From positions 62,001 to 126,000 of the forward strand of contig NZ_JAGHZS010000011.1 of NCBI RefSeq assembly GCF_017745275.1: a stretch of 64,000 bases of DNA. The letters are read 5' to 3'. The translations under genes were made by a program, and so were the position numbers. The notes under the pieces were generated by a model, which saw only the letters and a list, made by a program, of their open reading frames with translations, made no database searches and was not told where the DNA came from. The stretch is from Chitinophaga sp. (GTDB lineage: Bacteria > Bacteroidota > Bacteroidia > Chitinophagales > Chitinophagaceae). Positions 49,166-57,281 of the stretch are shown here, piece by piece (the stretch's first letter is position 1; each line of letters starts with the position of its first letter).

Positions 49166-49173
49166 TAAGTTTG
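49166..49173 (+). promoter_or_regulatory. Promoter -7 element for the DinB gene
   Basis: TAAGTTTG matches TAnnTTTG, 21 bp before the ATG at 49195. No clear TTG at the -33 position. Confidence 0.45.
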
Positions 49174-49194
49174 CAGCAGATAAAACATGCTGCT

Positions 49195-49698
49195 ATGAAA
49201 ACAGCCCTCCTCCATGATATTGACCACACCGGCAACACCTTACTCCGTCTGCTGTCGTCTTTAAGTACCGAACAATTAAATACACTACCTTTTGAAGGCA
49301 GCTGGACAGCCGCACAGGTAGCAGAACATATCTGGAAAGCAGGCGACTGCAGCCTGCTCTATGGCCCTGCCCAACCTACTGATCGCATGCCGGATGAAAA
49401 GGTAGATGCCATCAAAGCCATGTTCCTGAACTTTGGCATTAAGATGCAATCACCTGAAATGATACGGCCGGGTAATGATCCTCTTACAAAAGATGAAGTA
49501 CTCCAAAATATTCACCAGGCATGGGAAAAGCTGACGAATGCAGCAAATACACTCGACTTAAAAGACGAGTGCATGGCCTTTGAAGTGCCCGGATTTGGCC
49601 CGTTTACGCGGTATGAGTGGATTCAGTTTATTAATATTCATACACAGCGACATATACACCAGCTACAAAATATACAGTCGTACTTATTACGCGCCTGA
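49195..49698 (+). CDS. DinB-superfamily protein
   Basis: About 167 residues from the ATG at 49195 (MKTALLHDIDHTGN). It has the four-helix DinB/YfiT fold: SWTAAQVAEHIWKAGD with the first metal histidine, and INIHTQRHIHQLQNIQ with the others. Family members include thiol S-transferases and metal-dependent hydrolases; the reaction here is unknown. The open frame begins at 49105 inside a repeat-derived region, so the ATG after a good -7 element is preferred. Its last 12 bp overlap the 3' end of the convergent gene at 49687. Confidence 0.8.
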   Translation: MKTALLHDIDHTGNTLLRLLSSLSTEQLNTLPFEGSWTAAQVAEHIWKAGDCSLLYGPAQPTDRMPDEKVDAIKAMFLNFGIKMQSPEMIRPGNDPLTKDEVLQNIHQAWEKLTNAANTLDLKDECMAFEVPGFGPFTRYEWIQFINIHTQRHIHQLQNIQSYLLRA

Positions 49699-50184
49699 AG
49701 AGCTGTTTAAACGGTTCTTCATTCTTTCTATTTGTCGCCGGTGACGCAGTATATGAACAATGGCATGTTCCATCAATTGCTCTATGTCGTACCATTGTCC
49801 CCAGTTCGTTAGTATTTTTTCCGACGAGTCCATGCGTTCCAGCTCATCGTCTTTTATGTCCTGAAAAACGACCGTCGTAAAACGAAAGGCATCTTGTATC
49901 GCGGCGAGGAACAACGTGATGGTGGTATGCAGTATTTTGTCCGGTTTCGTATAGTCGTGTCCTTTATGCCGGTGCACATAGCCAGCATAGGAATACATAG
50001 AGTTGGTGACATGTGCCAAAACGGTTTGAATAGAGCGGCAGTCCGGGTTCTGCGTAGCCGGATCTGCAATAGCTACCAATGTTGCATCTGGAATATCCGC
50101 TATGCAAACGATCAGCTCCCCTATCGCTCTTTCATATTCATCCAGTAAAGCGCCCACAGCGCCTTGTCTATATATTCTATACAT
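49687..50184 (-). CDS. DinB-superfamily protein
   Basis: A 165-residue four-helix DinB-type protein. SIQTVLAHVTNSMYSYAGYVHRH holds the first histidines, and IEQLMEHAIVHILRHRRQIERM the last helix with the metal histidines. Substrate unknown; thiol-dependent transferases are the best-known members. It is not a close copy of its convergent neighbour, with which its 3' end overlaps by 12 bp. TAGTTTTG at 50213-50220 is its likely promoter element. Confidence 0.75.
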   Translation of the reverse strand: MYRIYRQGAVGALLDEYERAIGELIVCIADIPDATLVAIADPATQNPDCRSIQTVLAHVTNSMYSYAGYVHRHKGHDYTKPDKILHTTITLFLAAIQDAFRFTTVVFQDIKDDELERMDSSEKILTNWGQWYDIEQLMEHAIVHILRHRRQIERMKNRLNSSSGA

Positions 50185-50212
50185 GTTGTACGGTTTCTTT
50201 ATCAGAACGGTA

Positions 50213-50220
50213 CAAAACTA
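50213..50220 (-). promoter_or_regulatory. Promoter -7 element for the minus-strand DinB gene
   Basis: The minus strand reads TAGTTTTG, a full TAnnTTTG match 29 bp before the ATG at 50184. No -33 TTG seen. Confidence 0.45.
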
Positions 50221-50221
50221 A

Positions 50222-50815
50222 TTATTTAAAGTTAATCCCCAGTCCCACCTGCGCCTGCTGCGTTTTCCACTGGTAACGGTCGTCGATGTTATTTACATTC
50301 GACAGTCCATACACATACCGCGCATACACGTGTAAAATATCAAACGTAAAAGTGGCGCCGGCAGCCACTCCCAGGTCATTGCGTTTGAAGGCCGACTGGT
50401 TATAGGTGAGCAGGTTTTCATTCGCATAAAACAGGTAACTGTATTCCGGACCAGCATTAATGGTGATTTTCTTATTGATGTTATACCGCAACAGCACCGG
50501 CAATGTGATATAACTCAGTTTAATATTTTTATTGGCCTGGTCATTACTGTTGTGGATATAGCGGGAGCTGAAATCATCATCCCGTTTGGGTCCGGCCTGT
50601 GAAAACAGTAATTCCGGCTGTATTCCCCACTTCGTTGTAAAATCATAGGTTGCAAAAAAACCGATGTTGCCACCTGGTGTATAATTCGGTTTAATACCTT
50701 GCCCATCCAGCTTAAACATGTTCAGATCAGCTTTAAGGCCATAATGCCATTGCTGTGCGTTGGCCACCGCAACCATCGCGCATAGCATAGTAACAGCGAA
50801 TAATCGTTTTTTCAT
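50222..50815 (-). CDS. Outer-membrane beta-barrel protein
   Basis: A 197-residue small porin-like barrel (OMP_b-brl_2 type). The signal peptide MKKRLFAVTMLCAMVAVANAQQ is followed by alternating amphipathic strands such as WHYGLKADLNMFKLDG, GIQPELLFSQAG, KLSYITLPVLLRYNI, KITINAGPEYSYLF and a C-terminal QAQVGLGINFK ending in an aromatic plus basic residue. This is a typical 8-strand barrel. It likely sits in the outer membrane; function unknown. The ATG at 50815 is chosen over the upstream TTG. Confidence 0.85.
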   Translation of the reverse strand: MKKRLFAVTMLCAMVAVANAQQWHYGLKADLNMFKLDGQGIKPNYTPGGNIGFFATYDFTTKWGIQPELLFSQAGPKRDDDFSSRYIHNSNDQANKNIKLSYITLPVLLRYNINKKITINAGPEYSYLFYANENLLTYNQSAFKRNDLGVAAGATFTFDILHVYARYVYGLSNVNNIDDRYQWKTQQAQVGLGINFK

Positions 50816-50940
50816 AGTGATCAATTTGACGGTAAAGAAACGAATTGATCACATGGGTATTGCAGCCCTGTAGCGACTAATAGATGATCCTGCTGTTTTT
50901 CACTATCATGTACGGAAATTCCTCGGCCAATCAAACAGGA

Positions 50941-52047
50941 TTAAAGGTGCAGATTTACTTTTTGCCCCGTTTTTGCCGCCTGGTAAATGCCATCGATGAT
51001 CTTTAAATCCTTTAGCGCCTCTTCTCCGTTGACGGCTACAGTGGGTTGCTTACCTTCGAGCAGGATGCCTGCCATTTCTTCCATCTGCACCGTTTGGTGC
51101 GTTACATGTGGTTGTGTTAACTCGCCTTTATTAGTACGGCCTTTAATAGGTCCGTAACCGGTAGATGGCCATAACTCAGCGAAACCTTTCTCTCCGTTCA
51201 GGAAGAAGCGGTCCAGGTTATTCATATTGTAGGTGGACAAGCAGGAAGCCACCGCTCCGCCTGGAAAGCCCAGCTGGAACTGGATGGTTTCATCTACGCC
51301 AGGTTTAAATTTCACCGGGTCTGTTTTGGTTTCCTGAGCGGTTACCCATACCGGCTCTTCTCCTACCATATAACGGGCACCGTTCACCGCATAAATGCCG
51401 ATGTCCATCATAGCGCCACCACAGGCCAATTGCTTATTCAGCCGCCACTGGGTTGGGTCGCCGATGCGGAACCCGCATTGTCCCTGGAAAAACATAATTT
51501 TCCCGAACTCCCCGTTATTTCTCATGCGTATAATCTCTAACGTTTTGGGTTCAAAATGCATCCGGTAGCCAACCAACAACTGTACCCCGGCTTTTTTGCA
51601 GGCGTCGATCATTTCCTGTGCTTCCTTGGCATTCACTGCCATGGGCTTCTCACAAATCACCTGCTTACCGGCAGCGGCTATACGTATTACCTGGTCGTGG
51701 TGCAGCGCATTAGGCGTAGTAATATATACCGCATCAATGTCGGGGTTGTTTTTAACCTGGTCGAAGTTGTCGTAGTTATAACAGTTCTTTTCAGGGATAC
51801 CGAAGCGGCCCTGCCAGTCTTTTATTTTAGCTGGCGTACCGCTGATCACCCCGGTGAGTTTGGCTTTTACACAAGCTTTCATGGCTTCAGCCACCCGGTT
51901 GCCATAGCTACCCAATCCCATAATGGCTACTTTTAACACGGGGCCATCATAGTGGTTTACACGGGCAGCCCAACCGGCCAGCGGCATCAACGGCATTACC
52001 AAAGCCGAAGCGGCAATTTTTTGCAGGAAATCGCGACGTGAATTCAT
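50941..52047 (-). CDS. Tat-exported Gfo/Idh/MocA-family oxidoreductase
   Basis: A 368-residue NAD(P)-dependent sugar oxidoreductase. The twin-arginine signal is MNSRRDFLQKIAASALV, cleaved near AGWAA. The Rossmann motif VAIMGLGSYGNRVAEAM, the conserved VICEKPMAVNAKEAQ with the cofactor lysine, and the substrate-domain segments VGYRMHFEPKTLEIIR and CGGAMMDIGIYAVNGARYM identify the glucose-fructose oxidoreductase-like group. A periplasmic location with tightly bound NADP is likely, as in that enzyme. The frame extends back to 52110, but the ATG at 52047 starts the Tat signal. It stands alone; the sugar is unknown. Confidence 0.9.
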   Translation of the reverse strand: MNSRRDFLQKIAASALVMPLMPLAGWAARVNHYDGPVLKVAIMGLGSYGNRVAEAMKACVKAKLTGVISGTPAKIKDWQGRFGIPEKNCYNYDNFDQVKNNPDIDAVYITTPNALHHDQVIRIAAAGKQVICEKPMAVNAKEAQEMIDACKKAGVQLLVGYRMHFEPKTLEIIRMRNNGEFGKIMFFQGQCGFRIGDPTQWRLNKQLACGGAMMDIGIYAVNGARYMVGEEPVWVTAQETKTDPVKFKPGVDETIQFQLGFPGGAVASCLSTYNMNNLDRFFLNGEKGFAELWPSTGYGPIKGRTNKGELTQPHVTHQTVQMEEMAGILLEGKQPTVAVNGEEALKDLKIIDGIYQAAKTGQKVNLHL

Positions 52048-52143
52048 AACGGGAATATTTTTGGGTTTCAGATAGGGAATAATAATACAAAAAAAACGCA
52101 ATTTATTCATGCGCGGAGACAGCTATAACGGCAGGGGTATACG

Positions 52144-52190
52144 AAAAAAAGACGCCACACCGCAATGCGCAGTGTGGCGTCTTCAAAAAA
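52144..52190 (-). terminator. Intrinsic terminator after the OmpA gene
   Basis: On the minus strand a perfect 10-bp stem (GACGCCACAC and its complement, around an 11-nt loop) is followed by a run of seven Ts. It lies just past the stop of the OmpA-family gene at 52201. A-runs on the other side could make it bidirectional. Confidence 0.9.
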
Positions 52191-52200
52191 GTTTTTATCG

Positions 52201-52731
52201 TTATTCCTTTACATCATACAGGATCACAAATTCTACTCTCCTGTTCTTTGCCTTACCGGCTTCTGTATCATTAGGAGCAATAGGATCGCGGTCAGACAGG
52301 CCCCACGTAAACATCCGTTCGTTGCTCACATTAAAACTGTTCAACAATTGTTTAGCGCCTGCGGCACGTCTTTCTGATAAATCACGATTATAACTGGCGG
52401 CGCCGGTATTATCCGTATGACCAGTGATCAGGATCTTTGTTTTATTATACTTGTTCAGCACTTCTGCAAAATGACTAAAAGTAGGCTTTACACTTTCATT
52501 CACCTGGTCAGAGGCCGTAGCAAAAAGTACGTTATTAGGAAAAATCACTTTAAGGCTGTCTTTGATAATGCTTACTTCCGCTTCATTCAACACATTCTTC
52601 AGCTCTTTATACTGCTTGTTCATATATACCTGCGGGCTGCTGCTTTTCTTTGAAGTGGCGCAGGAAGCCATTAAAACAACGGCCATCAGGGCCAGCAAAC
52701 AATAGCGTGAGGTCAATAACATTCTTTTCAT
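52201..52731 (-). CDS. OmpA-family lipoprotein
   Basis: A 176-residue lipoprotein with lipobox LMASC (Cys24), a helical linker, and a C-terminal OmpA/MotB peptidoglycan-binding domain (residues about 60-172): VLFATASDQV, ILITGHTDNTGAASYNRDLSERRA and KAKNRRVEFVI, with the Asp and Arg that hold diaminopimelate. It anchors the outer membrane to peptidoglycan. It has the best-formed promoter in the window and a strong terminator, so it is a stand-alone, probably well expressed gene. Confidence 0.93.
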   Translation of the reverse strand: MKRMLLTSRYCLLALMAVVLMASCATSKKSSSPQVYMNKQYKELKNVLNEAEVSIIKDSLKVIFPNNVLFATASDQVNESVKPTFSHFAEVLNKYNKTKILITGHTDNTGAASYNRDLSERRAAGAKQLLNSFNVSNERMFTWGLSDRDPIAPNDTEAGKAKNRRVEFVILYDVKE

Positions 52732-52750
52732 GATCAGACGTATTAGGGCA

Positions 52751-52778
52751 CAAAGGTATGTAAAATAGCCATTATCAA
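52751..52778 (-). promoter_or_regulatory. Promoter for the OmpA-family gene
   Basis: On the minus strand TTG (52776-52778), a 17-bp spacer and TACCTTTG (52751-52758) match both elements of the Bacteroidota promoter; the ATG is 20 bp downstream. Confidence 0.7.
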
Positions 52779-52835
52779 GCTGTTGCGGGGAAAATCTAAT
52801 GATATTAATAAAACAAAATATGTATTAATACTATC

Positions 52836-52867
52836 AGAAGAAGAGTTGTCATGTCTACTCTTCTTCT
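52836..52867 (-). terminator. Hairpin over a gene stop, possible terminator
   Basis: AGAAGAAGAG at 52836-52845 pairs perfectly with 52858-52867 around a 12-nt loop. The stop of the membrane protein gene at 52855 lies in the loop. There is no clear T-run, so a terminator role is uncertain. Confidence 0.35.
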
Positions 52868-53286
52868 ATTTCTACGTCCTGCTCATCCAAATAATTAGAT
52901 CTGATAGTTTTCCGAAACAGCAGTATAAATACAACTATGCTGACAATAAAATTATATACGCCATTCAGTTGATTTGAGGTAATAGACACGTACGCACAAA
53001 ACTCAGCTATGGCAACCGCCATATTTAAAGCAACAAATACCCCGATATCCTCTGCTGTAAAGGAAAAATAAACAATGACAGAAAATAACAGCGTATATAC
53101 GATCGGTAAAAAAGCAAGAAGCAATACAGTAAGTGCCAAATCGTTAATGCTGATCCTGGAAAAATCAAGCGGGAAATAGTTTTCCATATTCAGTAACATC
53201 ACAAGGATATAAAATGCCAGGTACTTGACGCCGATAAACCGCAATACTTCTGCGAAGCTGATATCGGGGATACTACTATCTTTCAT
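52855..53286 (-). CDS. Small membrane protein of unknown function
   Basis: A 143-residue protein with four hydrophobic segments, at roughly residues 18-33, 50-72, 80-100 and 108-125 (for example ALTVLLLAFLPIVYTLLFSVIVY-like and FIVSIVVFILLF). The C-terminus is acidic (YLDEQDVEIEEE). It begins with ATG. No motif or family is recognised and no neighbour suggests a role. Confidence 0.55.
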   Translation of the reverse strand: MKDSSIPDISFAEVLRFIGVKYLAFYILVMLLNMENYFPLDFSRISINDLALTVLLLAFLPIVYTLLFSVIVYFSFTAEDIGVFVALNMAVAIAEFCAYVSITSNQLNGVYNFIVSIVVFILLFRKTIRSNYLDEQDVEIEEE

Positions 53287-53413
53287 ATAACAAAGGGATA
53301 ATAATGATGGTTAACATGTCGGGGGTAATTTATCTACCCAAAGGTACCTGTTATTCATACATCTTTATTTTTTATTACCTAAAAAAACCGGAAAATATCC
53401 TTTCTTTGAGCCT

Positions 53414-53421
53414 TATCTTTG
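53414..53421 (+). promoter_or_regulatory. Promoter -7 element for the GH31 gene
   Basis: TATCTTTG matches TAnnTTTG, 59 bp before the GH31 ATG. No -33 TTG at the usual spacing is seen. Confidence 0.45.
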
Positions 53422-53480
53422 TAAACAGCAACAGCAGGTAACTTACCTTTATCACTGCTGAATTTAATGGTGAACAATAC

Positions 53481-56400
53481 ATGAAAAAACTACTGCTATT
53501 TGTTTTTTTAGCATTTTCCGGTGCCATCACGTTTGCACAAACAGCGTCAGAAAAATCCAAAGTTTTCTGGCGGGAAAGCTTTACTTCCAGTACACTTCCA
53601 GAGGGATGGAAAAATGTGGATTCCAGCAAACGGGATCTGAACTGGATCGTTACAGATCAGCCCTATCCCGGCTCCTATCAATACCAGCAACAGGCGCCGC
53701 CTATTGCTTCCCGCAGCCGGGGCTATCACCTGCAGTTTCAGGCGGGCTACCTGGTGGATGAAGACCAGCCCTCCTGGGTGAAAAAGAAAGTGTATCCAGA
53801 TACATGGATACAAACCGGCGCTATCGATTGCGCCAACAAATCGTCTGTGATATTGCGTTTTCAGCATACCTTCCGGTACAACAGCGAATTTGCTGCCCCC
53901 GGAGCCGCGCTGTTGGTGGGCGTTAGCACCGATGGCATCAAATGGACCGACTATAACGTCATGAACAATATGCCCGCGGCCAATGATATGTTTATTCCAA
54001 TCAACCAGGAACTCAATATCACGGCAGTAGCGGCGCATCAGCCACATATTTATATCCGCTTTTACTGGAAAGGATTTTATAGCTGGTATTGGATGATAGA
54101 TGATATTGAACTGGCAGAAGCTTATAGGAAAGACCTGGCAGTTACCCGCCTGACTTCCCACCAGGAACAAAAGAATACTTTCACCAACGCCGATGTACTG
54201 GCGGTTACCGTCAAAAATACCGGTATAGAAACTTTGAAAGCCGGCTTTACGGTAAATTGTAAAATAGATCAGCATAGAGAGATCAGTACCGCCGTACCTG
54301 CCAGCAAAAAAGGACTGGCGCCAGGACAGGAATTAACCGTGAAATTTCCTGCCACTGATTTAACAGATCGCACCATGCATGCCCTCAGCTTTGTGCTCCA
54401 ATACCCCGGCGATGAAAACACCGCTAATGATAGCCTGCGTGCACGCGTGAATGCCAAAGAATCACATATCGGCAACCTCACGGAGTTTAAAGGCGCGGGA
54501 CATGAATTTGACATCAAAGCCGGCCTGTCTGCCTTTAAACTGATTTTTTACAGCGATGATATCTTCCGTATCTGGATGGCGCCGGATGGTGATTTCACCA
54601 ATCCTGCCGGCAATGACATCGTGGTAGATGATACACCGGGTAAATCGACTGTAACGGCAACGGATAAAGGAAATTACTACCAGGTAAAAAGTAAATCCTG
54701 CGTAGTACGTGTATACAAACAACCGCTGCGCTTTGCCATGTACGACGAAAGCGATACCCGCGTGATCTGGGAAGAAGCGGCACCATTATCGTTCGGCGCC
54801 AGCACTACCCAAACCATGCATCGCCAGCCCAACGAATACTTCTATGGCGGCGGTATGCAGAATGGCTATTTCTCTCACCGTGGCCAGGAAATATTAATCG
54901 AAAAAGGCAATGGCTGGGATAATGGCGGACGACCCAACCCGGCACCGTTTTATATGTCAACCGCCGGTTATGGCGCCTTCAGAAATACGTTCGATGTGGG
55001 CCGCTACTCTTTCAAAGAAGAGCTGGAATTTGCACATAATGAAAATCGTTTCGACTGCTTCTACTTCTACGGTCCTTCTTTAAAACAAATCCTCAACGGC
55101 TATACGCAGATCACCGGCCGTCCTTTCTTAATGCCGCGCTGGGCGCTGAGCTTAGGCGATGCCAACTGCTACAATCGCGGTGGCACCGGTACGGATTCCA
55201 AAGCCTATAAAGGTACCGGCACCACCGGTACTACACCGGACGTGATTCAACTGGTGGCAGACAAATACGTTGAAAACGATATGCCCCGCGGATGGATATT
55301 GCCCAACGATGGTTACGGTTGCGGCTACACGAAATTGGATTCCACCATCATGGAATTACACAAACGTGGCTTCTACACCGGGTTATGGACAGAAAACGGC
55401 GTCGATAAAATTGCCAGAGAAGTAGGCACTTATGGCTCCCGCCTGGCTAAACTGGATGTTGCCTGGGTAGGCCCGGGATATAAGTTTGCACTGGATGGCT
55501 GTAAAGCTGCCTATGAAGGCATTGAAAACAACAGCAATGCCCGTGGCTACATCTGGAGCGTAATGGGTTGGGCCGGTACACAACGGTATTCCACAGTTTG
55601 GTCAGGTGATCAGTCCGGCAACTGGGAGTACATCCGCTTCCACATCCCTACCATTATTGGCGCAGGCCTTTCCGCGCAAAATGCCGCCACCGGCGACGTG
55701 GATGGCATCTTCCGCGGAAGTGATTCTACCTATGTGCGCGACCTGCAATGGAAATGTTTCACACCGGTATTTATGGTCATGAGTGGCTGGGCGAAGAAAA
55801 ATAAACAGCCTTATTTACAGGGACCGGAAAATACAGCTACCAACCGCAAATACCTGCAACTGAAAATGCGGATGACGCCTTACATGTATACCCTCTGTGC
55901 AGAAGCACATGCTACCGGCGTACCTGCTTCCAGGGCCATGGTATTAGAATTTCCGGAAGATGCGGTATGCAAGGGTACCCAAACGGAATACCAGTTCATG
56001 AACGGGCCTTCCCTGCTGGTGGCACCCGTCTACAAAAGCGAAGGAAAAAGAGACAGCATCTATCTGCCAGCCGGCACCTGGTACGACTACTGGGATGGCA
56101 CCGCCTACAGCGGTCCTACTGTGATCAATAACTACAACGCCCCGCTGGATAAACTGCCGCTGCTGGTAAAACAGGGTGCCATCATCCCCATGTATCCACT
56201 CATGAACTTCGACGGTGAAAAGAAAACAGATACGCTGACACTGGATATTTATCCTGCAGGCAAATCTTCTTTTGATCTATATGAAGATGATGGACTGACA
56301 CGGGCTTACAAAACCGGCGCTTTTGCCCGCACCCTGCTGGAAGTAGATGCTACCAAAGGTGTACAGGTAAAAATCAACGCAGCCAGAGGCTCATTTGATG

Positions 56401-56624
56401 GCATGCATGCAAAAAGAATTTACCTGCTGGATATTCATCAACCGGCAAAACCTAAAAAAGTAACCGTGAATGGACAATCCCTAAAAATATTTACCGATCA
56501 GCAGTCGTTCAACAAAGCCCCCACCGGCTGCTATTACAACGCTACTGAGAAAAAAGGTATCCTGCATATCAAAACCAGTTGGCTTAGCACGACTGCTGCG
56601 CAGGAATTACGAATTACGAATTAG
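53481..56624 (+). CDS. Multidomain secreted GH31 glycoside hydrolase
   Basis: A 1047-residue exported enzyme with a signal peptide ending at FAQ (residue 20). Residues 28-215 form a choice-of-anchor/MAM-like beta-sandwich (WRESFTSSTLPEGWKNVD to YWMIDDIELAEA), and 220-325 a CARDB-like domain. The GH31 N-terminal domain spans about 335-540 and the catalytic barrel about 545-860, with nucleophile D659 (AKLDVAWVGP) and acid/base D710 (WSGDQSGNWEY), then a C-terminal DUF5110-like part. GH31 acts on alpha-linked sugars; VDGIFRGSDSTYVRDLQW may point to an alpha-N-acetylgalactosaminidase-like branch, but this is uncertain. The last residues (ELRITN) and the stop are encoded by a GAATTAC repeat. Confidence 0.9.
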   Translation: MKKLLLFVFLAFSGAITFAQTASEKSKVFWRESFTSSTLPEGWKNVDSSKRDLNWIVTDQPYPGSYQYQQQAPPIASRSRGYHLQFQAGYLVDEDQPSWVKKKVYPDTWIQTGAIDCANKSSVILRFQHTFRYNSEFAAPGAALLVGVSTDGIKWTDYNVMNNMPAANDMFIPINQELNITAVAAHQPHIYIRFYWKGFYSWYWMIDDIELAEAYRKDLAVTRLTSHQEQKNTFTNADVLAVTVKNTGIETLKAGFTVNCKIDQHREISTAVPASKKGLAPGQELTVKFPATDLTDRTMHALSFVLQYPGDENTANDSLRARVNAKESHIGNLTEFKGAGHEFDIKAGLSAFKLIFYSDDIFRIWMAPDGDFTNPAGNDIVVDDTPGKSTVTATDKGNYYQVKSKSCVVRVYKQPLRFAMYDESDTRVIWEEAAPLSFGASTTQTMHRQPNEYFYGGGMQNGYFSHRGQEILIEKGNGWDNGGRPNPAPFYMSTAGYGAFRNTFDVGRYSFKEELEFAHNENRFDCFYFYGPSLKQILNGYTQITGRPFLMPRWALSLGDANCYNRGGTGTDSKAYKGTGTTGTTPDVIQLVADKYVENDMPRGWILPNDGYGCGYTKLDSTIMELHKRGFYTGLWTENGVDKIAREVGTYGSRLAKLDVAWVGPGYKFALDGCKAAYEGIENNSNARGYIWSVMGWAGTQRYSTVWSGDQSGNWEYIRFHIPTIIGAGLSAQNAATGDVDGIFRGSDSTYVRDLQWKCFTPVFMVMSGWAKKNKQPYLQGPENTATNRKYLQLKMRMTPYMYTLCAEAHATGVPASRAMVLEFPEDAVCKGTQTEYQFMNGPSLLVAPVYKSEGKRDSIYLPAGTWYDYWDGTAYSGPTVINNYNAPLDKLPLLVKQGAIIPMYPLMNFDGEKKTDTLTLDIYPAGKSSFDLYEDDGLTRAYKTGAFARTLLEVDATKGVQVKINAARGSFDGMHAKRIYLLDIHQPAKPKKVTVNGQSLKIFTDQQSFNKAPTGCYYNATEKKGILHIKTSWLSTTAAQELRITN

Positions 56625-56763
56625 GAATTACGGATTTGTGGGTAGATAGTAGCGAAATAATTTCGCTCTATCTACCCACAAATCATAATTCTCAATTATA
56701 TTTATCCCCGTCAATCTACCCTAAAATCGTAATTCGTAATTCGTAATTCGTAATTCGTAATTC
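56604..56763. repeat. GAATTAC-type palindromic repeat fused to the GH31 gene end
   Basis: Heptamers at 56604-56631 encode the GH31 C-terminus. The core palindrome (GATTTGTGGGTAGATAG and its complement) spans 56632-56684. The right side is longer than in other copies: a diverged stretch and then five GTAATTC units at 56729-56763. The last unit ends 3 bp before the next ATG. This copy looks like a composite or rearranged element. Confidence 0.88.
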
Positions 56764-56766
56764 TTT

Positions 56767-57249
56767 ATGAAAGGTCTTATCCTGTCGTTGGGCGCGCCTA
56801 ATGACGCGGCCGGCAATCTCAGCATCATTGCACAAAACAGGCTCGATGCAGTGCTGCAAATTCACCATTACAACCCCGCATTCCTGGTTGCCTGCACCGG
56901 TGGCAAAGGGGCACATTTCAATGAAACAGATCATCCCCACTATTATTATTCTCATCGTTACCTACTGGCACATGGTATTCCGGAAGCGGCGCTTACCACC
57001 CCTGTTGATTCTGTTAATACCGTGGATGACTTTGTACAGGCCAAAGCGCTGATCTATAACCTGGCGCCGGATGTCCTCTGGGTGGTGACCTCTGATTTTC
57101 ATGTAGCAAGGGCTACACTCATCCAGGCACAACAAATAAACTATCCGCATACTATTTTTTGGGGAGCGCCTACTACCCTTCCTGTAGAAGAACTGCGGGC
57201 ATTACAGGCTCATGAACAAAAAGCAATTGCCCGATTACAGGCGGGGTAA
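56767..57249 (+). CDS. YdcF/ElyC-like (DUF218) protein
   Basis: A 160-residue soluble DUF218-type protein. The opening GLILSLGAPND, then VACTGGKGAHFNETDH, VDSVNTVDDFVQAKALI and VTSDFHVARATLIQ with the conserved DFHVxRA motif identify the family, whose E. coli members bind S-adenosylmethionine or affect envelope metabolism. No membrane segment is present, so it is the short cytoplasmic form. It starts 3 bp after a repeat element and 32 bp before the GntP-type gene, with which it probably forms an operon. Confidence 0.8.
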   Translation: MKGLILSLGAPNDAAGNLSIIAQNRLDAVLQIHHYNPAFLVACTGGKGAHFNETDHPHYYYSHRYLLAHGIPEAALTTPVDSVNTVDDFVQAKALIYNLAPDVLWVVTSDFHVARATLIQAQQINYPHTIFWGAPTTLPVEELRALQAHEQKAIARLQAG

Positions 57250-57281
57250 CCCGAAAGAATAAATGACTATCTTGTAATCCT

